Shown: positions 23,683 to 33,085 of the stretch, piece after piece
Layout: every line of letters starts with the position of its first letter
Position numbering within the stretch: position 1 is the first letter of the stretch
NCBI GenBank assembly: GCA_003021785.1
Contig: PXQU01000013.1
Location: 124,001 to 188,000 of the forward strand
Reading direction: 5' to 3'
Length of the DNA stretch: 64,000 bases
From: Halobacteriales archaeon QH_7_65_31
GTDB lineage: Archaea > Halobacteriota > Halobacteria > Halobacteriales > Haloarculaceae
Program-made: the position numbers and the translations under genes
The notes under the pieces: generated by a model
Seen by the model: only the letters and a program-made list of their open reading frames with translations
Databases searched by the model: none
Told to the model about the DNA's origin: nothing

Positions 23683-23689
23683 GTATAAA
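23683..23689. promoter_or_regulatory. TATA-like box between divergent phoU-region genes
   Basis: GTATAAA is about 27 nt from the ATG of the leftward AbrB-PhoU gene (23660) and about 30 nt from the ATG of the rightward 52-aa gene (23717). The only 56 bp between the starts may thus hold one shared, bidirectional core promoter. Confidence 0.45.
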
Positions 23690-23716
23690 CAATGGCCAAA
23701 GTATATATTTCCTGCA

Positions 23717-23875
23717 ATGGACAAGGAACTTATTCCGGTCGTCGCAGGCATTCAGCTGAGTATCATCGGCGCATGGTGGACACTCTTTTCGACCACAGGA
23801 GAGGCAGTATTTGGTTTAGTGCCACTCGGCTACGGGACGTATCTCGTCGGACGAGAAGTAGTTCGATCTCGGTGA
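23717..23875 (+). CDS. Small two-helix membrane protein
   Basis: A 52-aa protein starting MDKELIPVVAGIQLSIIG, with two hydrophobic segments (about residues 7-26 and 29-46). It ends with a basic tail (GREVVRSR) that would lie in the cytoplasm. Base composition is lower in GC than the flanks. It lies between the two PhoU genes and may share the promoter at 23683-23689. Function unknown. Confidence 0.5.
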   Translation: MDKELIPVVAGIQLSIIGAWWTLFSTTGEAVFGLVPLGYGTYLVGREVVRSR

Positions 23876-23966
23876 AGGGTAGTCTAATGTAAGCCACAAC
23901 TGCCAGCTATAGAGCTATATATTGACGTACCCAAAGGTATTTTCACTCGGATACAGTCGTACGGGT

Positions 23967-24647
23967 ATGGCACGCGAGGGGTATCAGGCGAAGCTCGGTG
24001 AGCTTCAGGAGGACGTGTTGTACATGAGCGAGCTGGTGCTCGAACAGCTCCGAACGGGGCTGTCGGCACTCGACGAGAAGGACGAGGAGCTCGCGTGGGA
24101 GGTGATCGAGGGCGACGGCGAGATCAACCAGCGCTATCTCGGCTTAGAGAGCAACTGTATCGATCTGGTGAGTCTTCAACAGCCGGTCGCGGGGGATCTC
24201 AGATTCATCGCCGCGTCGTTCAAGATTATCACCGATCTCGAACGCATTGGTGATCTCGCGACGAATCTCGGCGAGTACACGCTCGACGCGGAACAGGACC
24301 GCTATCCGGACGTGGATATCCAAGCGATTGGCAGTGACGTTATCGAGATGGTCGAGACGGCGATGGCCGCGTACGCCGACGACGACACGGAACGGAGCTT
24401 CGAGGTCGCGGCTCGCGATGACGAGATCGACGAGCTGTGTGAGCGCGCCTCGACGACGGTGGTGCGTGATCTCATCGAGACGGAGATGACGGTCGATGCC
24501 GGCGAAGACGAGATCGAGGCGCTGATGGCCGACGTCTCTCGGTTCCTGCTCACCGTGCGCGATCTCGAACGCGTCGGCGACCACGCCGTCAACATCGCGG
24601 GTCGGACCCTCTACATGGTGGAGTCCGACGACGAGCTCATCTACTGA
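23967..24647 (+). CDS. phoU: Phosphate-signalling protein PhoU
   Basis: A 226-aa all-helical protein with two PhoU repeats. The metal-binding signatures are DLERIGDLATNLGEY (about residue 91) and DLERVGDHAVNIAGR (about residue 197). PhoU proteins restrain phosphate uptake and set phosphate-responsive transcription. The ATG at 23967 has a TATA-like GGTATTTT about 27 nt upstream, suggesting a leaderless mRNA. No pst transporter genes are in the window. The 3' end overlaps the convergent membrane protein gene by 11 nt. Confidence 0.9.
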   Translation: MAREGYQAKLGELQEDVLYMSELVLEQLRTGLSALDEKDEELAWEVIEGDGEINQRYLGLESNCIDLVSLQQPVAGDLRFIAASFKIITDLERIGDLATNLGEYTLDAEQDRYPDVDIQAIGSDVIEMVETAMAAYADDDTERSFEVAARDDEIDELCERASTTVVRDLIETEMTVDAGEDEIEALMADVSRFLLTVRDLERVGDHAVNIAGRTLYMVESDDELIY

Positions 24648-24981
24648 ATTCGGCGACGACCGCCCGTGCGCGCTGTTCGCCGACGTAATCGACGGCGAAG
24701 TGATACAGCTCGTCGTCCGCGACGACCACGAGCACCTGCTTCGACGAACGGAGCCAGAAGTAGAACGCGACCGGTGAGAAGACGAACAGACCGACCCCGA
24801 CGGGCGCGAGGGTCCAGAACTCGACCCCAGCCGCGACGCCGGCCGTCGGGACGAGGAGCGCGAGCAGAATCATCCCCATGCCGACGACGAGCGGGCGGAA
24901 GTCACGGCGACCATGCGAGAGATGCGCGTCGGTGATCGCCTCCGCATCGAACGTCCGCTCGCCGATCTGCACCTCACTCAT
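24637..24981 (-). CDS. Conserved membrane protein, 114 aa
   Basis: Two adjacent hydrophobic helices (about residues 33-52 and 55-75) are followed by SSKQVLVVVADDELYHFAVDYVGEQRA, a strand-rich soluble end. The N terminus MSEVQIGERTFDAEAITDAHL is soluble. This pattern resembles small DUF6232-like membrane proteins, but the match is not certain. It converges with phoU. Confidence 0.65.
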   Translation of the reverse strand: MSEVQIGERTFDAEAITDAHLSHGRRDFRPLVVGMGMILLALLVPTAGVAAGVEFWTLAPVGVGLFVFSPVAFYFWLRSSKQVLVVVADDELYHFAVDYVGEQRARAVVAEFSR

Positions 24982-25069
24982 CCGCTTCGACCCCGGTCTG
25001 ACCGCTGTCTGGAATGTCCGGTAGCTGTGCCGCGAGCGACGCCGCGTCGCCCGGCTCTGTCGCGCTCAT
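24974..25069 (-). CDS. Possible small acidic protein, 31 aa
   Basis: A short frame from ATG 25069 (MSATEPGDAASLAAQ...) ends 8 nt inside the start of the membrane protein gene downstream, the spacing of a coupled pair. It is acidic and has no domain. It could be a leader peptide or chance. Confidence 0.3.
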   Translation of the reverse strand: MSATEPGDAASLAAQLPDIPDSGQTGVEADE

Positions 25070-25331
25070 ATCTGTTGAAACCGGAAGGAGACGGCATAAA
25101 CGGTGCGATAGCCGTGTCGGTATCCGCCTCGGCCGGCGGTGTGTCTGGGTTCCGCTCGGGAGACGTGGCTCGTCCCGCTGTCGTCGCGCTGAGCTGTCGG
25201 GACGCCGGTCGCGCTCGCCGGAGCCGGGGACAGGCTGTTTACGCCCATGACGTGAGCGACCACGATCCGGCGGCTGGAAGCCACAGCCCCGGAGTCGACA
25301 CCGACTAATTCCGTCGGCCCCACGCCCCTGT

Positions 25332-25673
25332 ATGGCTGACGAGGAGCGAGCGGTCGATCCGAGCGAGATCGGCGAGAGCGACGCACCACCGGTCGAAGAC
25401 GCGCCGTACAAGCTCGTCTTCGAGGCGAACAAATGTATCGCCGCCGGGAAATGCGCCGAGGTGTCCGCCAACTGGGAGATGAAGCTCTCGACCGGGATCG
25501 CGAAGCCGGACGCCTACTTCTTCGACGAGACGGATCTCGATCACAACGTCCGTGCTGCGGAAGCGTGTCCGGCGAAGAAAGACCGCGGTGTCATCCACGT
25601 GATCGACCGCCGGACGAACGAGGAGATCGCCCCCGATCCGGAAGGAGACGGCACGCTTTCGGTCGACTGGTAG
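25332..25673 (+). CDS. Ferredoxin-type iron-sulfur protein
   Basis: A 113-aa protein with cysteines at 35, 41 and 79, in NKCIAAGKCAEVSANW and EACPAKKDRG. This is the ferredoxin fold, but with only three cysteine ligands: the usual second Cys of CxxCxxC is replaced. A [3Fe-4S] cluster is therefore more likely than [4Fe-4S]. The N terminus is acidic, typical of halophilic ferredoxins. Likely an electron carrier for an oxidoreductase elsewhere; no partner gene is adjacent. Confidence 0.8.
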   Translation: MADEERAVDPSEIGESDAPPVEDAPYKLVFEANKCIAAGKCAEVSANWEMKLSTGIAKPDAYFFDETDLDHNVRAAEACPAKKDRGVIHVIDRRTNEEIAPDPEGDGTLSVDW

Positions 25674-25822
25674 CGAACAGACGGTCCCCGCTGTCCCGGA
25701 CCGTGGACCGTACACCCGCCGTGGCGGTCCGGGGCGGCTCTCACATCACCGGCCCTGCTTCGGCATCCTTCTTAAACCTCGACCGTAACGGCTTTTCGCC
25801 GCGCGCGACGAGACGGAGACAG

Positions 25823-25907
25823 GCGGGGATGGCTGAGTCTGGCCAAAGGCGGCGGACTTAAGATCCGCTCTCGTAGGAGTTCGTGGGTTCGAATCCCTCT
25901 CCCCGCA
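25823..25907 (+). tRNA. tRNA-Leu, anticodon UAA
   Basis: 85 nt. The acceptor stem GCGGGGA pairs with the 3' CCCCGC region and the discriminator is A. The anticodon loop contains CTTAAGA, reading UAA. A long variable arm (ctctcgtaggag) makes it class II, and the T arm is GGGTTCGAATCCC. No intron, and CCA is not encoded. A TATA-like TTCTTAAAC lies about 50 nt upstream. Confidence 0.95.
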
Positions 25908-26047
25908 TCTGTTTGCTTCAAAAACCGCAAGCAATCGCATCCTCGGCGTGGTGACACGCTTCACTCCGTTCGGCGTACGCTCTCGTCCTACCGCAACGCG
26001 GCGACGGCAACGTGCGGCTTTTGTTCCCGTCTCGCCAATTACTCGTT

Positions 26048-26545
26048 ATGACGATGCCCGAGAGCGTAACGGCGGCGTTCGACGCACACGAGGCGTACGA
26101 GCGCGACGGCGACGAGTACGAGCTGACGACGACCACCTTCGACGGTCGCGTGCGGGCAAGCGAGACGGACGGCTGGGCGACCGAGTACACCGTCGTCGTT
26201 CGCACGCCGATGTTATCGAGTGTCGTCGACGGCGAGGTCGGTCCCGATCTCGAAGCCGGCTGGTTCGACACCCTCGCGCTCCGTGTCGAGGACGCCCCGG
26301 GCGCGGTTCGGGACAGCGTCGATCTCGACCGCCTCGACGTGCACGAGGAGCTGGGCGATGCGGTCGTCGTCTTCGAGTTCTCGCGAGGGAGCGCCGACCG
26401 CGCGCCCGCGATTGCGAAGGCGCTCGCGGAGTACGTCGAAGGAGTCTACATGGAGGGGATCGTGCCGGGGTTCGACTACGGCACACCGGTGGATTCGATG
26501 CTCGCGGCGGCGAGTCAGGGCGAGGGAGCCGGCACGCCGCTTTAA
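26048..26545 (+). CDS. DUF5813 family protein
   Basis: A 165-aa acidic protein without membrane segments, starting MTMPESVTAAFDAHEAYERD. Its pattern (YELTTTTFDGRV, TEYTVVVRTPMLSSVVDG, and near the end YMEGIVPGFDYGTPVDSML) is that of the haloarchaeal DUF5813 family. Function is unknown. It converges with the E1 alpha gene, and the 3' ends overlap by 4 nt. Confidence 0.75.
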   Translation: MTMPESVTAAFDAHEAYERDGDEYELTTTTFDGRVRASETDGWATEYTVVVRTPMLSSVVDGEVGPDLEAGWFDTLALRVEDAPGAVRDSVDLDRLDVHEELGDAVVVFEFSRGSADRAPAIAKALAEYVEGVYMEGIVPGFDYGTPVDSMLAAASQGEGAGTPL

Positions 26546-27585
26546 CGCTCGACGCCGTCGATACCGTACCGCTCGGCGTGGGAGTCGAGCCACGTCTGCT
26601 GCTCGCGCTGGCGAGGCGTCGACTCCGCGTAGACGTGTTCGAACAGCTCGTCCAGTGGCGGTTCGGAGAGGGACTCGGCCCGTTCGACCGCGTCGTCCAG
26701 CTCGCTCGCCGCCTTCGTCTCGATCTCCGAGCGGGTCGCACCGTCGATGACGCGCTGATCGAGGAGATACGTCTCGTAGCGATCGAGCGGGTCCTCGGTC
26801 CGCCAGTCGGGAAAGTCGGCGCGCTCCTCGTACACCGACGGGTCGTCGCTCGTCGTGTGCGGGCCGAGCCGGTAGGTGAGCGTCTCGACGAGCACCGGGT
26901 TCCCGTCGCGTGCGGCCGCGAGCGCGTCGGTCATGATTTCGAGGACGGCGAGCGGGTCCATCCCGTCGACCTGTCGGCCCTCAAACCCGTACGCCTCGGC
27001 CTTGATCGCGATGGAGTCGGCGGCGGTCTGTTCCGAGCGCGGGAGCGAGATCGCCCACCCGTTGTTCTCACACAGAAACACGCAGGGCGCGTCGTGGACG
27101 CCCGCGAAGTTCAGCGCCTCGTGGAAATCCCCCTCGGAGGTCGCACCGTCACCGAAGTACGCGACGGCGGCGCTGTCGTCGCCGCGGTAGTCCATCGCCA
27201 TCGCGGTCCCGACGGCGTGGGGCAGCTGTGTCGCGATCGGGACGGCCTGCGGGAAGTTGGCGACGTCGTGCTCGGAGCTAAACTCGTCGTGACCCCGCCG
27301 GAACGCGAGCACGTCCGACATCGGAACCCCGCGTGTGATCTGCATTGCGTTCGCTCGGTAGGTGGGAAACAGCCAGTCCTCCTCGGCCATCGCTCGCGCG
27401 GCGGCGATCTGTGTCGCCTCGCCGCCGGCGAACGGCGGATAGCCGGCCATCCAGCCGCGCCGCTGGAGCGCGAGCGCCCGCTCGTCGAACGCGCGTGCTC
27501 GGACCATCTCGGCGAACAGCTCGCGTGCAGTGGTCTCGTCAAACGGTGTCTCCGACAGCGAACGCTCGCCGATGACGCGGTGCAT
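26542..27585 (-). CDS. 2-oxoacid dehydrogenase E1 component, alpha subunit
   Basis: A 347-aa protein with the thiamine-diphosphate motif beginning GDGATSEGDFHEALNFAG and ending in the Asn pair ENNGWAIS. The substrate-side segment is GWMAGYPPFAGGEATQ, and the phosphorylation-loop-like part is YRLGPHTTSDDPSVY. It would decarboxylate a 2-oxoacid (pyruvate or branched-chain type) with a beta subunit, E2 and E3. None of these is adjacent, so this may be a stand-alone or acetoin/branched-chain type paralogue. Confidence 0.87.
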   Translation of the reverse strand: MHRVIGERSLSETPFDETTARELFAEMVRARAFDERALALQRRGWMAGYPPFAGGEATQIAAARAMAEEDWLFPTYRANAMQITRGVPMSDVLAFRRGHDEFSSEHDVANFPQAVPIATQLPHAVGTAMAMDYRGDDSAAVAYFGDGATSEGDFHEALNFAGVHDAPCVFLCENNGWAISLPRSEQTAADSIAIKAEAYGFEGRQVDGMDPLAVLEIMTDALAAARDGNPVLVETLTYRLGPHTTSDDPSVYEERADFPDWRTEDPLDRYETYLLDQRVIDGATRSEIETKAASELDDAVERAESLSEPPLDELFEHVYAESTPRQREQQTWLDSHAERYGIDGVER

Positions 27586-27622
27586 ACGTTCGCATATTTC
27601 GGGTGGGAGAAAGCGATTTCGC

Positions 27623-27814
27623 TCACTCGATGACGAGCGCGCGCGAGCCGCAGAACAGACAGCTGTCGCCGTGACGGAGCGCGACCAGCTGCCGACCGCA
27701 GTCGAGACAGTGACACAGCTGCCGGTCGCCGCTCGCGAGCTGACGGGCGATCGAATCTGACTGCGGCGGTATCACTCGCTCGGCGTCACGCAGTGACGGC
27801 TCGTCGTTTCCCAT
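27623..27814 (-). CDS. Small zinc-ribbon protein
   Basis: A 63-aa protein with C-H-C-L-D-C-G and C-L-F-C-G pairs about 14 residues apart, forming a zinc ribbon at the C terminus after a polar N-terminal half. It sits between E1 alpha and the YchF GTPase, same strand. No specific function can be named. Confidence 0.65.
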   Translation of the reverse strand: MGNDEPSLRDAERVIPPQSDSIARQLASGDRQLCHCLDCGRQLVALRHGDSCLFCGSRALVIE

Positions 27815-27855
27815 ACCCGCCGTAGGGGACGCGACCGCTTGAACTGTGTGGCGAA

Positions 27856-29046
27856 TCAGGCGGTCGTGATCAGCTCGATCACGTCGCGTTCGTCGAGGAC
27901 GTGGCTTCCGCCCACCTGTCGCTCCGTCCGGCAGTCGATCCCGTGAAGCAGTCCGTCACCGATGTCCGAGTGGATATGATGGGCGAAGTCGGCGGTGGTC
28001 GAGCCGTCCGGCAGGAGGAAACAGTCGCGGAACGCTCCCGCCTCCTCGCTTTTGCCGTTCGCGCTCCCCGGAAAGACGGGGATGACGCCGAGCACGTCGA
28101 ACAGTGCACGCTCGATCGCACGCTGTACGCCAGTGCCGCCGTACTCGCTCACGAAGCCGGCGATGGCGTCGAGTCCCTGTTCCTGTTGCTCGGAGAGATC
28201 GCCGACGATATCGAACTCGTCGTCGCCGGGTGTGTACTCGACGACACCGCCCTCGTCGGCGTTTTTGAGCGCCTTCTCGGCGTGGGCACTCGTCGGGACG
28301 AAGGTGAGATGGTCGTACTCGTCGTCCGTCGTCACCGTCTCCCAGTTGGCCTGTGCCTCGGGCGTGTCCATCTTGTTCGCCGCGATGAGGATCGGCTTCG
28401 TCTCTTTTCGAATCTCGCGCGCGAGCGTGAACCTGTCCTCGTCGTCCCACTCTTCGGGATCGAAGGAGAGAGCACACCGGCGAACGAGTCGCTTGATCTC
28501 GTCTCTGTCAGTACGGAACGCCGACATCTGTTCGGCGAGGACGACCTCGATATCGGTGGCTTCGGTGTCGTAGGCGTCGGCGTACTTGTCGAGGCCCTTT
28601 TCGAGGATCTCCAGATACCACTGGTCGAGTTCGTCTTCGAGGAAGTCGATATCCTCCCGCGGGTCGTGGTCCTCAGTGCGTTCCCCCTCGGCGTCGGTCG
28701 TCCCGGAGAAGTCGACGACGTGGACGAGCGCGTCCGCCTCGTTGAGGTCGGTGAGGAACTGATTGCCGAGTCCCTTCCCCTCGTGTGCGCCGGGGACGAG
28801 ACCGGCCACATCAAGCAGTCGAACCGGAACGAACCGCGTGCCGTCATCACAGTAGCCCACGCTCGGTGTGCATTCGGTGTCGAACTCGGGGGCGGCACAG
28901 TCGACGCGGACGTACGCCTCGCCGACGGACGGATCGATCGTGGTGAACGGGTAGGCCCCTTCGGGCACATCGTTCATCGTCGCGGCGTTGAAGAAGGTGG
29001 ATTTGCCGACCGACGGTTTCCCGACCAGCCCGATCGTATAGCTCAT
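27856..29046 (-). CDS. ychF: YchF/OLA1-type redox-linked GTPase
   Basis: A 396-aa protein from the ATG at 29046 that opens MSYTIGLVGKPSVGKSTFF (P loop). It has DVAGLVPGAHEGKGLGNQFL as the switch region, an NKMD motif in LIAANKMDTPEAQ and a C-terminal TGS-like domain (DCFLLPDGSTTADFAHHIH ending GGSHVLDERDVIELITTA). OBG-like ATPase/GTPases bind ribosomes and act in translation and stress. A longer in-frame start at 29184 lacks conserved sequence and is rejected. Confidence 0.92.
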   Translation of the reverse strand: MSYTIGLVGKPSVGKSTFFNAATMNDVPEGAYPFTTIDPSVGEAYVRVDCAAPEFDTECTPSVGYCDDGTRFVPVRLLDVAGLVPGAHEGKGLGNQFLTDLNEADALVHVVDFSGTTDAEGERTEDHDPREDIDFLEDELDQWYLEILEKGLDKYADAYDTEATDIEVVLAEQMSAFRTDRDEIKRLVRRCALSFDPEEWDDEDRFTLAREIRKETKPILIAANKMDTPEAQANWETVTTDDEYDHLTFVPTSAHAEKALKNADEGGVVEYTPGDDEFDIVGDLSEQQEQGLDAIAGFVSEYGGTGVQRAIERALFDVLGVIPVFPGSANGKSEEAGAFRDCFLLPDGSTTADFAHHIHSDIGDGLLHGIDCRTERQVGGSHVLDERDVIELITTA

Positions 29047-29253
29047 TATCTGTCCCGGGCGACTGGCGTATTTTAATGTTGTTCCCGCGCCGTCCAGTGG
29101 TACGTGTTGGCGTGGACCGGCTCTGTGCGGTTCGCCTCCGACAGCACCGACGCCGCTCTCGTTGCTTGGCATCGGGACCCGCACCGTAGCCGCGACACGA
29201 CCGGGACGTTCAATCCAACGTTCACGTCAAGAGGACGGTTTTCGGTCGTCTAG

Positions 29254-29943
29254 TCACTCGAAGGCGCGCAAAATGCCGGCTCCGTCAGTTCCGATCCCGT
29301 TCGACGCGCCAATATCGTCGAGCGTCGCGCGCTCGGGGTGGGGCATCAACACGGCGACCGTCTCTCGCTCGCCGAGGACGCCCGCGACGTTATCCGTCGA
29401 GCCGTTCGGGTTCGCGGCGTCGGTGACAGCACCGTCGGCCTCACAGTAGCGAAACAACACCCGGTCGTCCTCGCGAATCGCGTCCAGCTCCGCGGGCTTG
29501 ATCTCGAAGCGTCCCTCGCCGTGCGCGATTGGAAGCGAGATGACCGCACCCTCGTCGAAGGCCCGCGTGAACGGCGTGTCGGCGTTTTCGACCCGCAGGT
29601 GAACGTGTTCACACTGGAAGCGCGCGGAGCGGTTCGTCGTGAACGCTCCCGGTGTCAGCCCGGACTCGGAGCCGATCTGTGCGCCGTTACAGACGCCGAG
29701 CACGGGGGTCCCGTCCTCAGCGCGTGCCCGCACCTCGTCCATGAGTGGCGACCGGGCGGCCATCGCGCCGGCGCGGAGGTAATCGCCGTAGGAGAAGCCA
29801 CCGGGAACGACGACGCCGTCGGTCGAGTCCGGCAGCCCGTCCTCGTGCCAGACGATCTCGGCGTCGATGTCGAGCGAGTCGAGCGCGAGCGCGGCGTCGC
29901 GATCGCAGTTCGAGCCGCCGAACCGCACGATCGAGACTGTCAT
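29254..29943 (-). CDS. purQ: Phosphoribosylformylglycinamidine synthase, glutaminase subunit
   Basis: A 229-aa class I glutamine amidotransferase. The nucleophile C85 lies in VLGVCNGAQ and the catalytic His/Glu pair in the C-terminal MPHPERAT. It opens MTVSIVRFGGSNCDRD, typical for PurQ. With PurS and the separate PurL it makes FGAM in purine synthesis. Its start overlaps the purS stop by 4 nt. Confidence 0.94.
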   Translation of the reverse strand: MTVSIVRFGGSNCDRDAALALDSLDIDAEIVWHEDGLPDSTDGVVVPGGFSYGDYLRAGAMAARSPLMDEVRARAEDGTPVLGVCNGAQIGSESGLTPGAFTTNRSARFQCEHVHLRVENADTPFTRAFDEGAVISLPIAHGEGRFEIKPAELDAIREDDRVLFRYCEADGAVTDAANPNGSTDNVAGVLGERETVAVLMPHPERATLDDIGASNGIGTDGAGILRAFE

Positions 29944-30194
29944 TCGGCTTCGACTACGTTCACGTCGTAGTCGTGGATAGTGGGGTTCGCGAGGAGGCGT
30001 TCCGCCATCTCGGCGGCGCGCTCGCGGGCGCTCGACGCGTCGGCGGCGTCGAGATCGATGTCGAAGCGGTCGGCGCTCCGGAGCGCGTCGAGCTCGAAGT
30101 CGAGCCGTTCGAGCGCCTCGCGCGTCTGCTCGGCCTCCGGATCGAGCACCCCGCGTTTGAGCCGAACCGTCACCGTCGCAGTGTACGCCGTCAT
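29940..30194 (-). CDS. purS: Phosphoribosylformylglycinamidine synthase subunit PurS
   Basis: An 84-aa protein (MTAYTATVTVRLKRGVLDPEAE ... NPTIHDYDVNVVE), the usual PurS length and ends. PurS bridges PurQ and PurL, helping ammonia transfer. ATG 30194 is the conserved start; longer frames upstream overlap purC in another frame. It is coupled to purQ by a 4-nt overlap. A TGTACA motif lies about 50 nt upstream. Confidence 0.92.
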   Translation of the reverse strand: MTAYTATVTVRLKRGVLDPEAEQTREALERLDFELDALRSADRFDIDLDAADASSARERAAEMAERLLANPTIHDYDVNVVEAE

Positions 30195-30288
30195 AGACGC
30201 AGATGCGCGTCCGTGGATGAAAACGGTTCCGGGTTCGCGGGATTGTACACGGGGATGCATAGCGGCCACGGCGAGATCGGCATTCCGA

Positions 30289-31314
30289 TCAGAGATCGCG
30301 CACGGCGTCCACGGCATCGGGTAGTGCCGGTGCGTCGAACAGATCGCGGTCGAGATAGGCGTTCGCGCCAGCCCGGTACATCTCGCTCGCCGTCTCGATA
30401 ACGCGGTCGGGGAGCGACGCCGGATTGCGATCACACAGCTCCCGCCAGTCGGCCACGTCTCGGTCTGCCGCCGCGCGCTTGGCCTCGCCGACGGCGTCGA
30501 CCCACTCGCTCTGTTCGCGCTTGTGATACTGCCGGACGACCTCCTTCGATAGCTGTTGCCCGTCGTACGAGAAGCGGTTCTCGTCGAGCGTCCCCACGAC
30601 GTCGGCGACCAGTATCTCGCCGTCGACGTAACAGCACTCAATCTTCCCGTCCTCGTGGACGAGTCCGGCCCGGGCCGCCGTCTCCGTGAGCAGATCGTTC
30701 ACCTCACGCGCGACGGCTTCGAGCGTCTCGATGTCGGCCTCGCCCGCGATGGTGTCGGCTTCCTCTCGCGTGAGATACCGGTCGGACTCCTCGTACTTGG
30801 TCGAGAACTCGACGACTGCGTCGGGAAGCTCGACTGGTTCGTCGGGCCACGTCTCGGTGTCGAGACCGTGCGCTCCCGGCTCGCTCCGCGACCGGAGCGA
30901 CGAGCCGACGGGGACCGTGTTCCGGAAGACGATTTCGAGCGGGATCAGGTAGTTCGTCTCCGCGGCGGCGTGGAAGGCGTCGTAGTCGTACTCGCGCCCC
31001 TCGTGTGGGAGCGCCGGGACCTGCGTCAGTTCGATCGCCATCTCACGCGGTGGCGCCGCGGCGTCAGCGAGCGGCATCGGTTCGTCGCTGTCGTCGGGAA
31101 CGATCCCCCGATAGTGGGTCGGAACCCCCTCGGCTTCGAGTCGCTCGAAGTTAGCAGCGCCCATCGCACAGAGCGTCCGGCCCTTCCGTGGAATCTCGTC
31201 GGGCATCTTCCCCCAGTCGAAGACGGAGTAGTCGTCGGTGAACGCGAACGCACCCCGGCCCAGTCGTGTCGCGGTCGCCGGCTCCGCGATCCGGAACTCC
31301 TTGACGCTCGTCAT
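30289..31314 (-). CDS. purC: SAICAR synthetase
   Basis: A 341-aa protein. Its ATP-binding opening runs FAFTDDYSVFDWGKMPDEIPRKG, and the motifs IPLEIVFRN and LVHEDGKIECCYVDGEILVADVVGT are those of PurC. It is longer than bacterial PurC (about 240 aa), as is normal for haloarchaea. It joins CAIR with aspartate. It lies between purNH and purS on the same strand, with 94 nt to purS, so a purine operon is likely. Confidence 0.92.
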   Translation of the reverse strand: MTSVKEFRIAEPATATRLGRGAFAFTDDYSVFDWGKMPDEIPRKGRTLCAMGAANFERLEAEGVPTHYRGIVPDDSDEPMPLADAAAPPREMAIELTQVPALPHEGREYDYDAFHAAAETNYLIPLEIVFRNTVPVGSSLRSRSEPGAHGLDTETWPDEPVELPDAVVEFSTKYEESDRYLTREEADTIAGEADIETLEAVAREVNDLLTETAARAGLVHEDGKIECCYVDGEILVADVVGTLDENRFSYDGQQLSKEVVRQYHKREQSEWVDAVGEAKRAAADRDVADWRELCDRNPASLPDRVIETASEMYRAGANAYLDRDLFDAPALPDAVDAVRDL

Positions 31315-31443
31315 ACCGTCCGATCCGAGCGGTGTCGGATATGCGTTTCCTCTCGTCTGTCTGTGCTGGCGTGTCCGGCTCTGCTGTGGTCGCTATCGGC
31401 TCTGTACGGCTCTGCGACCGCCATCACGATCCACCGCGATCGG

Positions 31444-33021
31444 TCACTGATGTCGGAAGGTCCGGTTTCCGGTGAACGCCATCGCGATATCGTGATCGTC
31501 GGCCGCCCGGATGACGTCCTCGTCGTTGACAGAGCCGCCGGGCTGGATGACGGCCTCGATCCCCGCGCTGGCGGCTTCTTCGATCCCGTCCGGGAACGGG
31601 AAGAAGGCGTCCGAAGCCATCACCGCCCCGTCGCTTCCCTTCCCCTCGGCGTGTTCGTCGGCCTTCATCGCAGCGAGTCGAACCGCGTCGACGCGCGACA
31701 CCTGACCCATGCCGACGCCGACCGTCTCGGTCCCCGCGGCGAACAGGATACCGTTCGACTTGACGTGTTTGAGCACGCGCCACGCGAACAGCATCGTCTC
31801 GATCTCCGCGTCGGTCGGCTCGCGTTCGGTGACGATCTCCAGCTCCTCGCGACTGGGAGCCCACAGATCACGCTCCTGAACGAGCCGCCCGCCGACGAGG
31901 GACGTCTCGGTCAGCTTCGGCCCCCGTCCGTCGCGGTCGAGATCGCCGACGGCGAGCACGCGGAGGTTCTCCTTCTGAGAGAGCACGTCCAGTGCGGCGT
32001 CGGTGTAGCGCGGCGCGACGACGACCTCTTTGAACGAGTCGATGATCTGCTCGGCGGTCGCGGCGTCGCACTCCCGGTTCAGGGCGACGATACCGCCGAA
32101 GGCGCTCATCGGGTCGGTCGCGAGCGCGTCGGCGTACGCGTCCGCGAGCGTGTCGGCGGTCGCACAGCCGGCGGGGTTGGTGTGCTTGATGACCGCGGCG
32201 GCCGGCTCGTCGAACTCCGAGATCAGCTTGAGCGCGGCATCAGCGTCGTTGTAGTTGTTGTACGAGAGATCCTTCGCGCCCTCGTTCAGCTGTCGAGCGG
32301 TGACGACGTTCGGCTCTCTGACCGCGCGGTCGGCGTAGAGTGCAGCGTCCTGATGTGGGTTCTCGCCGTAGCGCAGATCGGCGGCGAACTCCTCGGCGAC
32401 GACCCGTCGCTGAGAGAACTCGCCGCCGTCGTCGCCATGGACGATTACCTCGCCGTCATCGACGACGACGCGGCCGTTCGCGAACCACCTGACTGCACGC
32501 GGATAGGCTTTGAACTCCCCCTCGTAGAGCACACGCGTCTTCAGGCTGGTCTCGTCGTCGTCCTCGAAGACGGGGATCGGCTCCTGCGTGACGATGGGAC
32601 CGCCGTCGACCGTTTCGTCAACGACGTGAACGGTACAGCCGGTCACGCTGACGCCGGAGTCGAGCACCTGCTCGTGGGCGTCGAGACCGTCAAACGACGG
32701 GAGCAGACTCGGGTGGACGTTCAGCGTCGTCGGAAGCTCGTCCAGAAACGACTCCGTGAGCACGCGCATATACCCGTCGAGCAGGAGCAGATCGAACTCG
32801 TAGCCGTCGAGCGTGTCGAGGACGCGTTGCTCGTGGGCCACGCGCGACTCCGCCTCGCCGCGCTCGACGACCTCGGTCGGGATCGACCGCTCGCTCGCGC
32901 CGGCGAGCCCGGGGGCGTCGGCGTCGTTGCTCACGACGGCCGCGAACTCAACCTCGTTTACCGTGTCGGCGATATGGAGGAGGTTCCGACCACGGTTCGA
33001 CAACATTCCTGCGACGTTCAT
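31444..33021 (-). CDS. purNH: PurN-PurH fusion: GAR and AICAR transformylase
   Basis: A 525-aa two-domain protein. Residues about 1-185 are a GAR-formyltransferase domain ([20 protein letters not shown], with the catalytic His/Asp loop in [15 protein letters not shown]). Residues about 195-525 are an AICAR-formyltransferase domain ([24 protein letters not shown]). The IMP cyclohydrolase half of bacterial PurH is absent; archaea use PurO for that step. The ATG at 33021 starts the conserved [14 protein letters not shown]. It is divergent from purB, with 167 nt between starts. Confidence 0.9.
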   Translation of the reverse strand: MNVAGMLSNRGRNLLHIADTVNEVEFAAVVSNDADAPGLAGASERSIPTEVVERGEAESRVAHEQRVLDTLDGYEFDLLLLDGYMRVLTESFLDELPTTLNVHPSLLPSFDGLDAHEQVLDSGVSVTGCTVHVVDETVDGGPIVTQEPIPVFEDDDETSLKTRVLYEGEFKAYPRAVRWFANGRVVVDDGEVIVHGDDGGEFSQRRVVAEEFAADLRYGENPHQDAALYADRAVREPNVVTARQLNEGAKDLSYNNYNDADAALKLISEFDEPAAAVIKHTNPAGCATADTLADAYADALATDPMSAFGGIVALNRECDAATAEQIIDSFKEVVVAPRYTDAALDVLSQKENLRVLAVGDLDRDGRGPKLTETSLVGGRLVQERDLWAPSREELEIVTEREPTDAEIETMLFAWRVLKHVKSNGILFAAGTETVGVGMGQVSRVDAVRLAAMKADEHAEGKGSDGAVMASDAFFPFPDGIEEAASAGIEAVIQPGGSVNDEDVIRAADDHDIAMAFTGNRTFRHQ

Positions 33022-33085
33022 GCTCGCAATCGGTTCCGCAGGACGCAAAGACGTTGCGGTCCGAGTGAGTCGCATATTCGCATTC

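Noticed and set aside
25948-27633. 561-aa open frame on the + strand
   Set aside because: It spans the DUF5813 gene in another frame and runs antisense through E1 alpha. No recognisable motif; a GC shadow.
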